From: Microbacterium sp. H1-D42
GTDB taxonomy: Bacteria; Actinomycetota; Actinomycetes; Actinomycetales; Microbacteriaceae
Assembly: GCF_022637555.1 (NCBI RefSeq)
Contig: NZ_CP093342.1
Span: 186,001 to 250,000 of the forward strand
DNA: 64,000 bases
Direction of reading: 5' to 3'
Under the pieces are notes generated by a model. That model had not been told where the DNA came from, did no database searches, and saw only the letters and a program-made list of their open reading frames with translations. Position numbers and translations under genes: made by a program. Positions 9,481 to 18,713 of this stretch are shown here, in pieces; the first letter of the stretch is position 1, and each line of letters begins with the position of its first letter.

Positions 9481-11649
9481 TCAGCGATGGGACAGCGCCT
9501 TCTCCATGGAGTCCTGCAGGCGGGGAGCCAGCGACACAGCGAATGTGTCGGTCAGGTGGTGATGGTCGTAGTAAGCCAGCGCATTGCCGATGACGGGCTT
9601 GCAGACGTCATCGGTGCAGAACACATCGGTGAAATTTGCCACGTCGATCTCCGGGGCCAGACTCACGGCTTCATCGAACAGGTCCGTTCCTGGGAATGAC
9701 TTGGCACGCGGGGTGGCGCAGCTATCGGGGTCGTCATAATGCTCTGCGATGCAGTCGGGCATGTTCTCGTCCATTCGCGGGGTGTCCCGGAGAACGAGCA
9801 CATCGATATCGGCCGCCTCGAGCGTGCTCCAGTAGTCCGCGAACCCGGACGCCGCCAGACCGCCATCCGCAAAAGTGCTGTTGAACGACCAGGTCGTGAC
9901 CAAGAGGTCGGGGGACTCTGCCAGAATCTCCTCGAGCACCTTGGCATTCGGCTCAGTGCAGGGGAAGTCGCTCGTAGCTTCCTTCTTCGTGGGCGATGGG
10001 TTGAACGGGCAGTCATTGCGCAAATAGGTCTGTCCGGACCAGCCCTGTTGTTCACCGATGTTGTCGAGTGCCGTCGAATACATCCGGGCATGCGAGTCGC
10101 CGACCAGCACGACGGACAGGTCGGACGCGGGCACACCGATGGCACAGGTCGGGGTGACTGCATCGTCAGTCTTGGCCACGCAGTCCGTATCGCTGACGGA
10201 GCGGTTGCGGTCCTGCTCTGCGCCGAGGGGGTTCGGAGTGATGGCCGCCGTGTCCGTGGTGAATGTCGGGATGCTCTTCCCGGTGACAGCCGCCGCACCG
10301 AGGTCGGGGAGCGAACGCGCCTCGCTTGCCAGGGCATCCCAGTCGCCGTTTCCTGCGGCGCGGGCGGTCATGACCGGGTACGCGAAGGTCAGGGCCGCGG
10401 CCGCGGCCATCGCGATCAGCGCTGCGATCAGGGAACGGAAGGTAGACGTCTTGAAGTACGTCGAGCTCCGAGTCGGCTGCTCGATGAAGCGGTAGCTGAA
10501 GTGCGCCAGTACGAACGACACGACGAGCATGCCCACGATGTCGAGGTAGTCGACCTTTCGGTCAGCGATCATTGTCCACAGAATGATGACGGGGAAATGC
10601 CACAGGTAGAGCGAGTAGGAACGGTCGCCGATCCACTGCGTGATGCTGAGGCGTGAGCCGAACGTCCACGGGTCGTATTTGGCCAGCGATTGTCCGCTCT
10701 CCTCTGATCCGGGCGTTCCCGCCAGGATTATGAAGGCGGTGCCGAGGATCACCGGGACTGCAGCAAGCCCGGGGAACGGCGTCTCGTTTGTCAGGACGAA
10801 AGCGGATACCGCGATCGCCGCGAGGCCGACGTACGCGAGGGCATAGCGGGACATACGGCTCGGGCGTCGGAATCGGACGGCCGCGAGCAAGCCGCCGGCG
10901 CCGAGTTCCCAGACACGCGTGGTCGTGACGAAGTAAGCGCTGGGCTGGCCATCGGCGACCGTGAAGATCGAATAGGCGAGAGAGACCAGGACGACCGCGC
11001 CAAAGAGGATGAAGAGGGTGCGTCGAAGGACCGTCTCGCGACTCGCCGTTTCGGAGGCGCCGCGCATCTGGCGCGCGACGAGCCACAGCGCTACGATGAC
11101 GAGCACCGGCCAGAAGATGTAGAACTGCTCTTCCACGGAAAGCGACCAGAAATGCTGGAACGCCGTCGCCGCGTTCTCCGCGGCGGAGTAGTCGACCGCG
11201 TCAGCGGCCAGGACCCAGTTCTGCACGTAGAAGATCGATGCGAGCGCCTGCTTGCGCAGATCGTCGAACATGGTGACCGGCGCCAGCCACGCTGTCATGC
11301 AGACGGTAACAGCGATCGCTACGAGGCTGGCAGGAAGGATGCGGCGCGCGCGGGCGGCCCAGAACGCTCCGAGCTTGACTCGCCCGCTTCGTGTCGCCTC
11401 ACGGATGAGATGGCTCGTGATCAGGAACCCGGAGATCACGAAGAAGACGTCAACGCCGATGTACCCGCCGGACAGCCGGTTCGGACGAACGTGGTAGATG
11501 ACGACGAGAAGCACCGCGATCGCGCGAAGTGCCTGGATGTCGGCGCGGAGGGCGCGCGGACCGCGCGTGGACCGATCCCGCGCCGAAGGTCGTTCGCGCG
11601 GGGTTTGCGGGGTAGCGGCTTCCGCGACTGGGGGGAGGCTGATCGTCAC
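9481..11649 (-). CDS. OafA/YrhL-type membrane acyltransferase with C-terminal SGNH domain
   Basis: The protein is 722 aa. The N-terminal half is an acyltransferase-3 membrane domain of about ten segments (RADIQALRAIAVLLVVIYHV, GYIGVDVFFVISGFLI, FWSLSVEEQFYIFWP). The C-terminal 230 residues are a periplasmic-type SGNH domain with VVLVGDSHARMYST carrying the catalytic Ser and YYDHHHLTDTF carrying the catalytic His. Such proteins O-acetylate cell-surface glycans, taking acetyl groups across the membrane. The GTG start lies 6 nt after the cytidylyltransferase stop. In this operon it probably acetylates the teichoic-type polymer or its rhamnose side chains; that substrate is inference. Confidence 0.88.
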   Translation of the reverse strand: MTISLPPVAEAATPQTPRERPSARDRSTRGPRALRADIQALRAIAVLLVVIYHVRPNRLSGGYIGVDVFFVISGFLITSHLIREATRSGRVKLGAFWAARARRILPASLVAIAVTVCMTAWLAPVTMFDDLRKQALASIFYVQNWVLAADAVDYSAAENAATAFQHFWSLSVEEQFYIFWPVLVIVALWLVARQMRGASETASRETVLRRTLFILFGAVVLVSLAYSIFTVADGQPSAYFVTTTRVWELGAGGLLAAVRFRRPSRMSRYALAYVGLAAIAVSAFVLTNETPFPGLAAVPVILGTAFIILAGTPGSEESGQSLAKYDPWTFGSRLSITQWIGDRSYSLYLWHFPVIILWTMIADRKVDYLDIVGMLVVSFVLAHFSYRFIEQPTRSSTYFKTSTFRSLIAALIAMAAAAALTFAYPVMTARAAGNGDWDALASEARSLPDLGAAAVTGKSIPTFTTDTAAITPNPLGAEQDRNRSVSDTDCVAKTDDAVTPTCAIGVPASDLSVVLVGDSHARMYSTALDNIGEQQGWSGQTYLRNDCPFNPSPTKKEATSDFPCTEPNAKVLEEILAESPDLLVTTWSFNSTFADGGLAASGFADYWSTLEAADIDVLVLRDTPRMDENMPDCIAEHYDDPDSCATPRAKSFPGTDLFDEAVSLAPEIDVANFTDVFCTDDVCKPVIGNALAYYDHHHLTDTFAVSLAPRLQDSMEKALSHR

Positions 11650-11655
11650 CGGGCC

Positions 11656-12369
11656 TCAGCCGCCGATCTGCCTATGCTCAAGCACGTCGAAGAATGCGCG
11701 GCAGATGTAGTAGTCCTCCGCCGTCGTGATCTTGATGTTCGAGCGGGGTCCGTCGACGCGGTGCAGGGTGTGGCCGTACCGGCGCAGCAGACTGCAGGTG
11801 TCGATGGAGTCGTTCTCGCCGTCGGCGACGGCACGGTCGTACACATCGAGAGCCGTGCTCAGCAGGGCGCTCTGCGGCGCTTGCGCGACATACAGGTTGT
11901 CCCGAGGGTAGACGTCATCGACGAGACCGTCGCTCGAGGCGACCGCGGTCTCGTTGAACTTCGTGGTCGTGATCGCCGGGCCGGACTCGCGCACCGTGCG
12001 GATGTTGTCCGAGATGAGATCGGCGTTGATCAGCGGGCGGACTCCGTCGTGCAGCAGCACCACGGAGTCGGGCGGGCTGTCATTGGCGATGGCCCGAAGG
12101 GCGCGGTGCCGCGACTCCTGCCCGGTGGCTCCGCCGTCGACGATCCAATTCACCTTGGTGAGTTCGTACCGCGCGACGAGGCGGGCGAAGCGTTCGCGCC
12201 ATTCCGGCAGGATCGAGACAGCGATGCGATCGATCTCGGGGTGGTCCTGGAAGTGCTGGATCGTGTGGACGATCAGCGGAGTCCCGTGGATCTCCAGGAA
12301 CTGCTTGGGCAGGCCGGCGGAGCTCATGCGTGAGCCGACACCGCCGGCGAAGATCGCAGCGATGTTCAT
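11656..12369 (-). CDS. IspD/TarI-family cytidylyltransferase
   Basis: The protein is 237 aa. The CTP-binding loop is AAIFAGGVGSRMSSAGLPKQFLEI, followed by VVLLHDGVRPLINADLI, APQSALLSTALDVYDRA and SNIKITTAEDYYICRAFF. The family contains IspD (methylerythritol pathway) and TarI (ribitol-5-phosphate cytidylyltransferase). Its position between a CDP-polyol phosphotransferase and an acyltransferase, with ATGA overlap to the former, argues for a role in making a CDP-activated wall-polymer precursor, not isoprenoids. It is distinct from the fused cytidylyltransferase at 17307-18713, so the operon carries two such domains. The exact substrate (ribitol, glycerol or another polyol phosphate) cannot be read from the sequence. 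Confidence 0.85.
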   Translation of the reverse strand: MNIAAIFAGGVGSRMSSAGLPKQFLEIHGTPLIVHTIQHFQDHPEIDRIAVSILPEWRERFARLVARYELTKVNWIVDGGATGQESRHRALRAIANDSPPDSVVLLHDGVRPLINADLISDNIRTVRESGPAITTTKFNETAVASSDGLVDDVYPRDNLYVAQAPQSALLSTALDVYDRAVADGENDSIDTCSLLRRYGHTLHRVDGPRSNIKITTAEDYYICRAFFDVLEHRQIGG

Positions 12370-14162
12370 CGGGCGGCCTCCTCTTCTTCCTCGTGCTCTT
12401 CCGCGTCGGGCTCGTTGTGCCCCTCAGCGATGTGTATCTCGTCGGACGTCTCCTCGACCAGCGCGGACGGCGGCGCGTCCTGCAGGACGAGCCAGTCGAT
12501 GACGCGATCGGCGGCGCCGGTGTCGATGCGGTCGAAGTTCTCGGCGCGGAATTGCGCGACCTTCTCCTGCTCGAAGTCGCCGGTGGTGATCGCCTGCACG
12601 ACCTCGTCGAACGTCGTGCACACCTTGCCCGGTGCCGTCTCGTCGTAGTCGCGGTGGAAGCCGCGGGTGGCCGCATAGTTCACTCGATCGGGCGCGTAGA
12701 ACATCATCGGACGGTCGAGCAGCGAGAACTCGTAGATGATCGACGAGTAGTCGGTGATCAGCAGATCGACCATGTGCAGCAGGCCGAGCCCATCGGCATA
12801 ACGGGTGAAATCAAAGAACCGGTCCTGGTACTGCTCAGGGATCTCGATGTCCTGCTTCACGAAGTGGTGCATCCGGAACAGGACGACGGTCTCGCGACCG
12901 ACGGCCTCGTAGAGCGCGTCGAAGTCGATCCAACTGTAGTCGTAGAACGCGGTGTAGATGGAGCGTCCGCGGAAGGTCGGCGCGAAGAGGATCACGCGCT
13001 TGCCCGCGATCTGCGGGTGTTCGGCCGCGAACTCCTCTGTGAAACGCGCCGTACGGTCGTCGTCCAGGAACCAGTCGACCCGGGGGAGCCCGGTGGGGAT
13101 GACGGCGGACTCCTCAATGCCGAAGGCCTCGGCGTACACCGGCACGAGGTGCTTCGAACCCGTGATCGCGTATGTGTACTGGCGGTGCGGGTGCCACAGC
13201 TTGGGCGATCCGATGTTCCCGAAGCGGCTGTACCCGACCGACTTGAAACCGCTCCCCGCGTGCCAGAGCTGGATGACGCGGGTGCGAGCGGTGTCGATCT
13301 TGACGCTCTTGAGCAGGCCGAAGTAGTCGTCGAGGAGGATCACCTCGCTGGTCGCCATCAGGAAGAGGATGCGGATCGTCGTTCCCCACCCGCCGGTCTT
13401 GGGCAGGCGGAACGAGTACTTGAAGTCGAGCTCCTTGTCGAGGCCGCGCTCGACGAGACGCTCCTGCACGCGCAGCAGGTTGCCCGCGATCGTGAGGCGC
13501 TGATCGGAAGCGAACAGGACCCGCCCTTTCTTCACGCCGACCAGGCGGTTGACCCGCGTGTAGATCCAGCCCGCGTACTTCATCATGCTGGGCTCGCTGA
13601 GATACTTCCGCTTGAACCATTTGATCGGACCGACCCGCTTGGGCTTCGCGCCGCCCCGGGTCAGCTGGTAAGTCCGCATCAGGAAGTCCAGCGAGTCGAT
13701 GTTCTCGCTGATGCCGAACGAGACGGTGACCACCGAGCGGTTCTTGTTGTAGAGGAACACGCGGGATGCCTCGTCGAGGCGCTCCAGCTCTCGTCCGTCG
13801 TAGCTCACGATCGCCAGCGGTGCGTCGTCCATCCTGACGCGGATGCGCCAAGTGCCGTTCGGGATCTGACGGCGCCCGCCGAACCGGGTGATGTTGATGT
13901 CGATCCGGAACTCGCCGTCGCGGAGGGCAGTGGCATCCACGGGGAAGTCTCGGCCGAGATCGACGATCTCGAATGCGATGGCGGTGGGATCGAGCGAGCT
14001 CGCCGGTGCCGCGGTGAGCGGTGCGAGCCGCACATGGATGGAGAGCAGGACGCGCTCCCACGTGATCTTCGTGACGGCACCCTCATAGGGGTAGTCCACG
14101 TTCGCCCAGTCGATGGCGCCGGTGGACACATCCTCGGGGCGGTCCGGCTGTGGAGTGGTCAT
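12366..14162 (-). CDS. CDP-glycerol/CDP-ribitol polymerase-type glycerophosphotransferase (TagF/TarL-like)
   Basis: The protein is 598 aa. About 200 N-terminal residues form a beta-rich region, followed by the CDP-glycerol glycerophosphotransferase domain: IQLWHAGSGFKSVGYSRFG, AFGIEESAVIPTGLPRVDWF, VILFAPTFRGRS, FRMHHFVKQDIEIP and the signature VDLLITDYSSIIYEFSLLDRPMMFY. The C-terminus is strongly acidic (DAEEHEEEEEAAR). It transfers polyol-phosphate units from a CDP donor to a growing teichoic acid at the inner membrane face. ATG at 14162 forms an ATGA overlap with the upstream epimerase, and another ATGA overlap links it to the cytidylyltransferase. The longer form suggests the chain polymerase, in contrast to the two shorter paralogs at 18706 and 19887. 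Confidence 0.88.
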   Translation of the reverse strand: MTTPQPDRPEDVSTGAIDWANVDYPYEGAVTKITWERVLLSIHVRLAPLTAAPASSLDPTAIAFEIVDLGRDFPVDATALRDGEFRIDINITRFGGRRQIPNGTWRIRVRMDDAPLAIVSYDGRELERLDEASRVFLYNKNRSVVTVSFGISENIDSLDFLMRTYQLTRGGAKPKRVGPIKWFKRKYLSEPSMMKYAGWIYTRVNRLVGVKKGRVLFASDQRLTIAGNLLRVQERLVERGLDKELDFKYSFRLPKTGGWGTTIRILFLMATSEVILLDDYFGLLKSVKIDTARTRVIQLWHAGSGFKSVGYSRFGNIGSPKLWHPHRQYTYAITGSKHLVPVYAEAFGIEESAVIPTGLPRVDWFLDDDRTARFTEEFAAEHPQIAGKRVILFAPTFRGRSIYTAFYDYSWIDFDALYEAVGRETVVLFRMHHFVKQDIEIPEQYQDRFFDFTRYADGLGLLHMVDLLITDYSSIIYEFSLLDRPMMFYAPDRVNYAATRGFHRDYDETAPGKVCTTFDEVVQAITTGDFEQEKVAQFRAENFDRIDTGAADRVIDWLVLQDAPPSALVEETSDEIHIAEGHNEPDAEEHEEEEEAAR

Positions 14163-15244
14163 GCTGTCGTTCGCTCCTCGTGCCATGCGATCGTTCGATC
14201 GATGCCGGCGTTCAGCCCCGCCTGCGGTCGCCATCCCAGTCCGCGCAGTCGGGTGTCGTCGAGTCCCTGGCCGCGGGTGGGGTTGTAAGCCGAGAGGTCG
14301 ACGCCGGCGGAGAAGCGGACGTTCAGATCCTTCTCGGGGCGCGCCCGGGTGAACGCTTCGGCGAGATCCCGGATGGAGATGAACCCGTCCCGGTCCGCGA
14401 TGTTGTAGGCCGGGGCGTCGCCGAGCAGCATGGCGTAGAACATGCCCGCGACGGCATCCGCCACGTACGTGTAGGTGCGGCGGGCGCTGCCGTCGCTGTT
14501 GAGCGTGATGTCGCGACCGTTGATGACGTCCGCGGTGAAGTCCGCCTGCACCCGGCCGTCGTCGAGCAGCATCCCTGGCCCGTAGATATGCCCGAACCGG
14601 GCGATGGTGACGGGGATGCCGTACTGCGCGCGATAGCTGGTGGCGATCGTCTCGGCCGCTCGCTTGCCCTCGGTGTACGAAGCGCGAGGATTGAGGATGT
14701 CGACGGATCCGTACTCGTCCTCGGCGACGAGGGAGCCGTCGTCGGCGCGCTGCCCGTACACCTCTGCCGACGACATCAGGACGAAATGGCCGTGACCGGC
14801 TTCGACGCAGAGGTCGAGCAGGCGGAAGGTCCCTTCCACGTTTGCACGGATTGTGTCGACGGGACTCGCCGAGTGCAGCGAGGGGCGGGCAGGCGAAGCG
14901 CCGTGCACGACGATGTCGACTGAGGAGTTGAGGTCGAGGGGAGCGGTGACATCCTGCGCCAGCAGCGTGAAGTCTTCGCGGTCGAGGATGTCGTCGAGCA
15001 GCGTCCGGGCCTTGGCCTCATTGCGCACGAGCCCGATTACGCGCATCCCGGCGTCCCGTCGGAGGTTCAGCGCGAGCAGGGTGCGCACCACGTAGGAGGG
15101 GATCATTCCGCTGGCGCCGGTGACGAGCACGGTCTTGCCGCGGAGGGAATCCCAGGGCAGATCGTTGGCGAGGATCTCGTCGACATCACGGTCGATCACG
15201 CGAATGTTCGCATCGAATTCACCGGCGGGTCTGGAATCGGACAT
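14159..15244 (-). CDS. NAD-dependent epimerase/dehydratase of sugar nucleotides
   Basis: The protein is 361 aa and is an extended short-chain dehydrogenase. The nucleotide-binding loop is TVLVTGASGMIPSYVVRTL, the catalytic segment MSSAEVYG with YTEGKRAAE (YxxxK), then FGHIYGPGM and RRTYTYVADAVAGMFYAML. It resembles UDP-glucuronate decarboxylase or dTDP-glucose dehydratase-like enzymes, but the substrate cannot be fixed. It has 40 extra N-terminal residues before the Rossmann fold. It sits between the GT2 gene (23-nt gap) and the polymerase (ATGA overlap), so it probably makes or modifies the sugar nucleotide used by this operon's glycosyltransferase. Confidence 0.85.
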   Translation of the reverse strand: MSDSRPAGEFDANIRVIDRDVDEILANDLPWDSLRGKTVLVTGASGMIPSYVVRTLLALNLRRDAGMRVIGLVRNEAKARTLLDDILDREDFTLLAQDVTAPLDLNSSVDIVVHGASPARPSLHSASPVDTIRANVEGTFRLLDLCVEAGHGHFVLMSSAEVYGQRADDGSLVAEDEYGSVDILNPRASYTEGKRAAETIATSYRAQYGIPVTIARFGHIYGPGMLLDDGRVQADFTADVINGRDITLNSDGSARRTYTYVADAVAGMFYAMLLGDAPAYNIADRDGFISIRDLAEAFTRARPEKDLNVRFSAGVDLSAYNPTRGQGLDDTRLRGLGWRPQAGLNAGIDRTIAWHEERTTA

Positions 15245-15267
15245 CCGACAATGCTAATCGAGAGGTC

Positions 15268-17307
15268 TTACCGCAATCCCCAGCTACGGAGCAGTTTGCC
15301 GCACCGGCGCCGGATTCTGCGCATGACACCGGGCTTCGGCGTCGACTGGTCGGCGTTCGGCGCGTCTCCCTCGGGCTTTCGGCTCCCCGCGTTCGACTCC
15401 GCGGCCGCGGCCGCGGCCCGTTCGCGTTCCTGGTCCTCGGCGACGATCTCATCTGTCGTGCGGATCTTCGGGAACTGGCCGACATTGAGCTCTATCTCCG
15501 GTGGCGTGACGAACAGCGTCCAGAACTTTGGACGCCGTCCGATTCGGTCGCCGATCCGCACTCGCATCACTTTTGAAGTGGCATCAAACGTGAGCGTTGC
15601 CTGCCCGCCATCGATGTCGAGCACCGCGGGGTGCTCGACAAAGTCGACCTCGTCAATGGCGGCCGATGCGTCCAGCCCGACGACTGTCGCGATGCTTCCC
15701 TGCCCGTCGTGAACTCCCGACAAGTGGACGCGCACGCGGCCGTCCTCGTTCTGCGTCGCGCTGAGCGGAGTCAGCCTGCGAACCGTCTCCGCCTGTCCGT
15801 CGGGGATCAGCGTCGCGTGGCCGCCGTCGTTCGGGTACACGAGATGGAGTCGGCCCTTGACGAAGCTTGCGCTAGGGGGGAGGTCGGACCGTAGGTTCCT
15901 ATGGGTCAGGGCGCTCCCGAGGCGAACACGCGTTTGCAGATCCCAGTACGTGGACTCGAGCGTGGACCCGTGAGCGGCCGTTGAAGGGTCGATAGTGGTC
16001 GTCAACGCCCCTGTGATCCGGACGGAGCCATCTGCGGCTTCCTCGGTGTGCACAGACCAGGTGGAGGGCGTACTCCAGACGACCTTGTCCTCCCGGTTCC
16101 GGATGGCGAACGCCCCCGTCGCGCGAGAAACCTCAGCAGTCATGTCCCGATCGTCATCGCTGAACGCCTCGGAGAGCTCAGGTGATAGCACTTTCAAGAT
16201 GCGCTCCCCCTTCCGCCGGAGTGTGGGGCGGCGTCCTTGCGCACTCGACCACTCCACTGTCGTCGTGACTTCAAGCACGCCAGCGTGCCAGGTCATCGAC
16301 CTCGCCGTTCCCCAGCCCGCGATCGCGACATCCTCCGAGCACAGACGCTCAAGAAGGTCTTGCCGGTCTGCACCAACCAACTGCGCGCGCAGACGAACCG
16401 ATACGCTCAGCGAGTCATCGAAGCGGGACAGTTCGAAGTCCTCGCGCAGTGCTCGCGACTCGGCGAAGATCATACGGCGAGCCTCGACGGAACGCTTCGC
16501 GTAGCCGACGTTGTAGGCGCCCAGCACCCTAGCTCCGTATTGCAGGCGAGCGATCTGTTCGTGCAACAGCTTCCGATCGGGCCCGGACAGCTCAACGTCG
16601 ACAGCTTCGCAAAGTCGCCGTAGCATCTGCCAGTAGTAGATTTGTGTGACGTCGAAGAGCGTCGTTCCGCTGCCCGCAGTGGTGACCCAGTGGTAGAACG
16701 GTACACTCGCCAACCGTGACATGACCTTCGCATAGCGGGCGACACGAAGGTTGAAGAACTGGTCCTCCCAGAGCACTAGGCGCCCCTCGGGGAAGCGGAT
16801 TGAGTACTCCTCGAGCAGTCGGCGACGGTACAGCTTGTGGGGGTTAAGTGGCGTGAGGGGATGGTCACCATCGCGGTCGAGCGCCTGTCGCTCATCTTTC
16901 TCAAACGAATCGAACACCCAGCCCGCATCATCGGTGCGGACCTCTTTACCCGACAGCACGTCCGCGTCGCTGCCCTTGGCCAGCTCGTACCCGGCGCGCA
17001 GCGCATCTGGATAGAGCGTGTCGTCATGATCCATGAACAGGACGTACTCGCCCTGTGCTTTATCGATTCCAACGTTTCGGGGTCGGGACGGCCATCCGCT
17101 GTTCTCGATGCGGTCCAACTGTACGTTTGCGTGGGATGACTGCAGCATCTTCAGCCGTTCGAAGGTGTCATCCGGTGAGCCGTCATCGATGAAGATGACC
17201 TCGAACTCGTCGGAGGGCATGGTCTGGCCGTCCAAAGAATCCACCAGACGCTGCAGACCCTCGGGGGCAGTCTTGTATGTCGGAACGACCACGGAAACCT
17301 TGATCAT
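15268..17307 (-). CDS. Family 2 glycosyltransferase with long C-terminal domain (TarS-like layout)
   Basis: The protein is 679 aa. Residues 1-230 are a GT-A fold glycosyltransferase 2: VSVVVPTYKTAPEGLQRLVD, EVIFIDDGSPDDTFE, LFMDHDDTLYPDALRAGYE with the metal-binding acidic triad, and RLVLWEDQFFNLRVARYA. The remaining 450 residues contain an alpha-helical section and beta-rich repeats, followed by a tail rich in Ala, Glu and Arg. This two-part arrangement resembles TarS-type wall-teichoic-acid glycosyltransferases; that is layout similarity, not proof. The start ATG shares one base with the upstream stop (TGATG). It probably decorates the polyol-phosphate chain. Base composition looks slightly less GC-rich than its neighbours. 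Confidence 0.82.
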   Translation of the reverse strand: MIKVSVVVPTYKTAPEGLQRLVDSLDGQTMPSDEFEVIFIDDGSPDDTFERLKMLQSSHANVQLDRIENSGWPSRPRNVGIDKAQGEYVLFMDHDDTLYPDALRAGYELAKGSDADVLSGKEVRTDDAGWVFDSFEKDERQALDRDGDHPLTPLNPHKLYRRRLLEEYSIRFPEGRLVLWEDQFFNLRVARYAKVMSRLASVPFYHWVTTAGSGTTLFDVTQIYYWQMLRRLCEAVDVELSGPDRKLLHEQIARLQYGARVLGAYNVGYAKRSVEARRMIFAESRALREDFELSRFDDSLSVSVRLRAQLVGADRQDLLERLCSEDVAIAGWGTARSMTWHAGVLEVTTTVEWSSAQGRRPTLRRKGERILKVLSPELSEAFSDDDRDMTAEVSRATGAFAIRNREDKVVWSTPSTWSVHTEEAADGSVRITGALTTTIDPSTAAHGSTLESTYWDLQTRVRLGSALTHRNLRSDLPPSASFVKGRLHLVYPNDGGHATLIPDGQAETVRRLTPLSATQNEDGRVRVHLSGVHDGQGSIATVVGLDASAAIDEVDFVEHPAVLDIDGGQATLTFDATSKVMRVRIGDRIGRRPKFWTLFVTPPEIELNVGQFPKIRTTDEIVAEDQERERAAAAAAESNAGSRKPEGDAPNADQSTPKPGVMRRIRRRCGKLLRSWGLR

Positions 17308-18713
17308 CAGCGAACACTCCTGTCTGCCTGCTGTTCGACCCGCACGGCGACGATCTGACCGGTCAACCCGCTGTCGAGCACCTTCAGGCTGACCTCGGCC
17401 ACTTGGTGTGGATCCAGCAACGACTCCGCAGGTTCCTCGCCGAACGCGCTCGTGCGCATCGGCGTGCGCGTGCGCTGAGGATTGATGCAGTTGACACGCA
17501 CGCCGTCCTCCGCCCATTCCTCGGCCAGCGCCTGGGTGAGATTGACGACGGCGGCCTTGCTGGCGGAGTAGATGCCGTAATTGGCGCGTCCACGCGTGTG
17601 CGAACTCGAGGTGAACAGGAGAACTTGCCCCGCAGTCTCCTTGAGGTACTTGTGCGCGGCGCGGGACACGATCACCGGAGCGAGGAAGTTCGTCTCGATG
17701 CTCGACTCGATGTGCTTGACCTTCGTCTTGGTCAGCGGGCCCATCCGCAGCACACCGGCAGACATGACCACCGCATCGATGCGTCCGGAAGCATCGTGCG
17801 CCTGCTTGAGAGCCGTCTTCACTGCACTCCGGGAGCGCACGTCGGTGTCAGTTGTCGACCGGCTGAACTGGTGCACCTCGGCTCCCGCCGTGCGGGCGAG
17901 CTCGACGATGCTTTCGCCGATGCCGTAGCTGCCTCCGAAGACGACGATGACTTTTCCGGCGAGATCGGGCATCTCGGCGTCTGCGGTCAGGCTTGCGGAT
18001 TGCAGTTGGAAGAGCTTGTCGGCGATGTGCACGTCGATCGGCTCGGTGACCTTCATGTTCTCGGGTGTGCCGTCCACTACGTAGATCGGAGTGCCCGGAA
18101 GGTAGGTGAACACGACACCGCAGTCGTCCGTCGCGTGGAACGTCTTGTCTTTGTCTGCGAGTTCGTAGGCAGCGCGGATCGTGCCGAGACGGAAGGCCTG
18201 CGGAGTCTGGCCGCGGCGCAGAATTGCACGATTCGGGATGCCGGTGATGTGCGACGCAGAGTCGACCTGGATGATGGTGTCGGCGGACGGGATCGCGGTG
18301 TCGACGGCCTCATAGTGATCGAGCGCCTCGACGCACTCCTCGAGTATCCGTTCGTTGACGAACGGACGCACCGCATCATGGAACAGGACCTTGGTGTTCG
18401 CGTCATCTCCGAGGGCGGCCAACGCCGCCTTCGTCGAATCATTGCGTGTCTCGCCCCCGGGGATGATGCGGGTCAGCTTCGGGAAGCGCTCATCATGCTT
18501 GAGGGACTCGAGTTGATCGATTGCACCGGCGTTCATGACGATGATGATCTCGTCGATCACTTCACTCGCGTTCATCACGTCGAGTGTGTGCTCGACGATG
18601 GCCTTGCCGGCGATCTTGATCAGCTGTTTCGGGATGCCCAGCCCGACGCGCACTCCGATGCCGCCCGCTAGGATCACCGCGACCGTCCGGGGTGCAGTGG
18701 TTGAATCAGGCAT
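17307..18713 (-). CDS. Bifunctional cytidylyltransferase / SDR reductase, Bcs1-like CDP-ribitol synthase
   Basis: The protein is 468 aa. Residues 1-235 are an IspD/TarI-type cytidylyltransferase (VAVILAGGIGVRVGLGIPKQLIKIAG, VLFHDAVRPFVNERILEE, GQTPQAFRLGTI). Residues 240-468 are a short-chain dehydrogenase (VIVVFGGSYGIGESIVELAR, YGIYSASKAAVVNL with YxxxK, VRVNCINPQRTRTPM). The fusion order matches Haemophilus Bcs1/Acs1, which reduces ribulose-5-phosphate to ribitol-5-phosphate and couples it to CTP, giving CDP-ribitol. ATG at 18713 is preceded by AAGGG and overlaps the upstream stop by 8 nt; an upstream in-frame ATG lacks a ribosome-binding site. This gene is the best evidence that the operon makes a ribitol-phosphate polymer. 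Confidence 0.88.
   Translation of the reverse strand: MPDSTTAPRTVAVILAGGIGVRVGLGIPKQLIKIAGKAIVEHTLDVMNASEVIDEIIIVMNAGAIDQLESLKHDERFPKLTRIIPGGETRNDSTKAALAALGDDANTKVLFHDAVRPFVNERILEECVEALDHYEAVDTAIPSADTIIQVDSASHITGIPNRAILRRGQTPQAFRLGTIRAAYELADKDKTFHATDDCGVVFTYLPGTPIYVVDGTPENMKVTEPIDVHIADKLFQLQSASLTADAEMPDLAGKVIVVFGGSYGIGESIVELARTAGAEVHQFSRSTTDTDVRSRSAVKTALKQAHDASGRIDAVVMSAGVLRMGPLTKTKVKHIESSIETNFLAPVIVSRAAHKYLKETAGQVLLFTSSSHTRGRANYGIYSASKAAVVNLTQALAEEWAEDGVRVNCINPQRTRTPMRTSAFGEEPAESLLDPHQVAEVSLKVLDSGLTGQIVAVRVEQQADRSVR

Noticed and set aside
12330..14288. 652-residue plus-strand ORF opposite the TagF-like gene
   Set aside because: The minus strand carries clear CDP-glycerol transferase motifs; the plus-strand product is a shadow.
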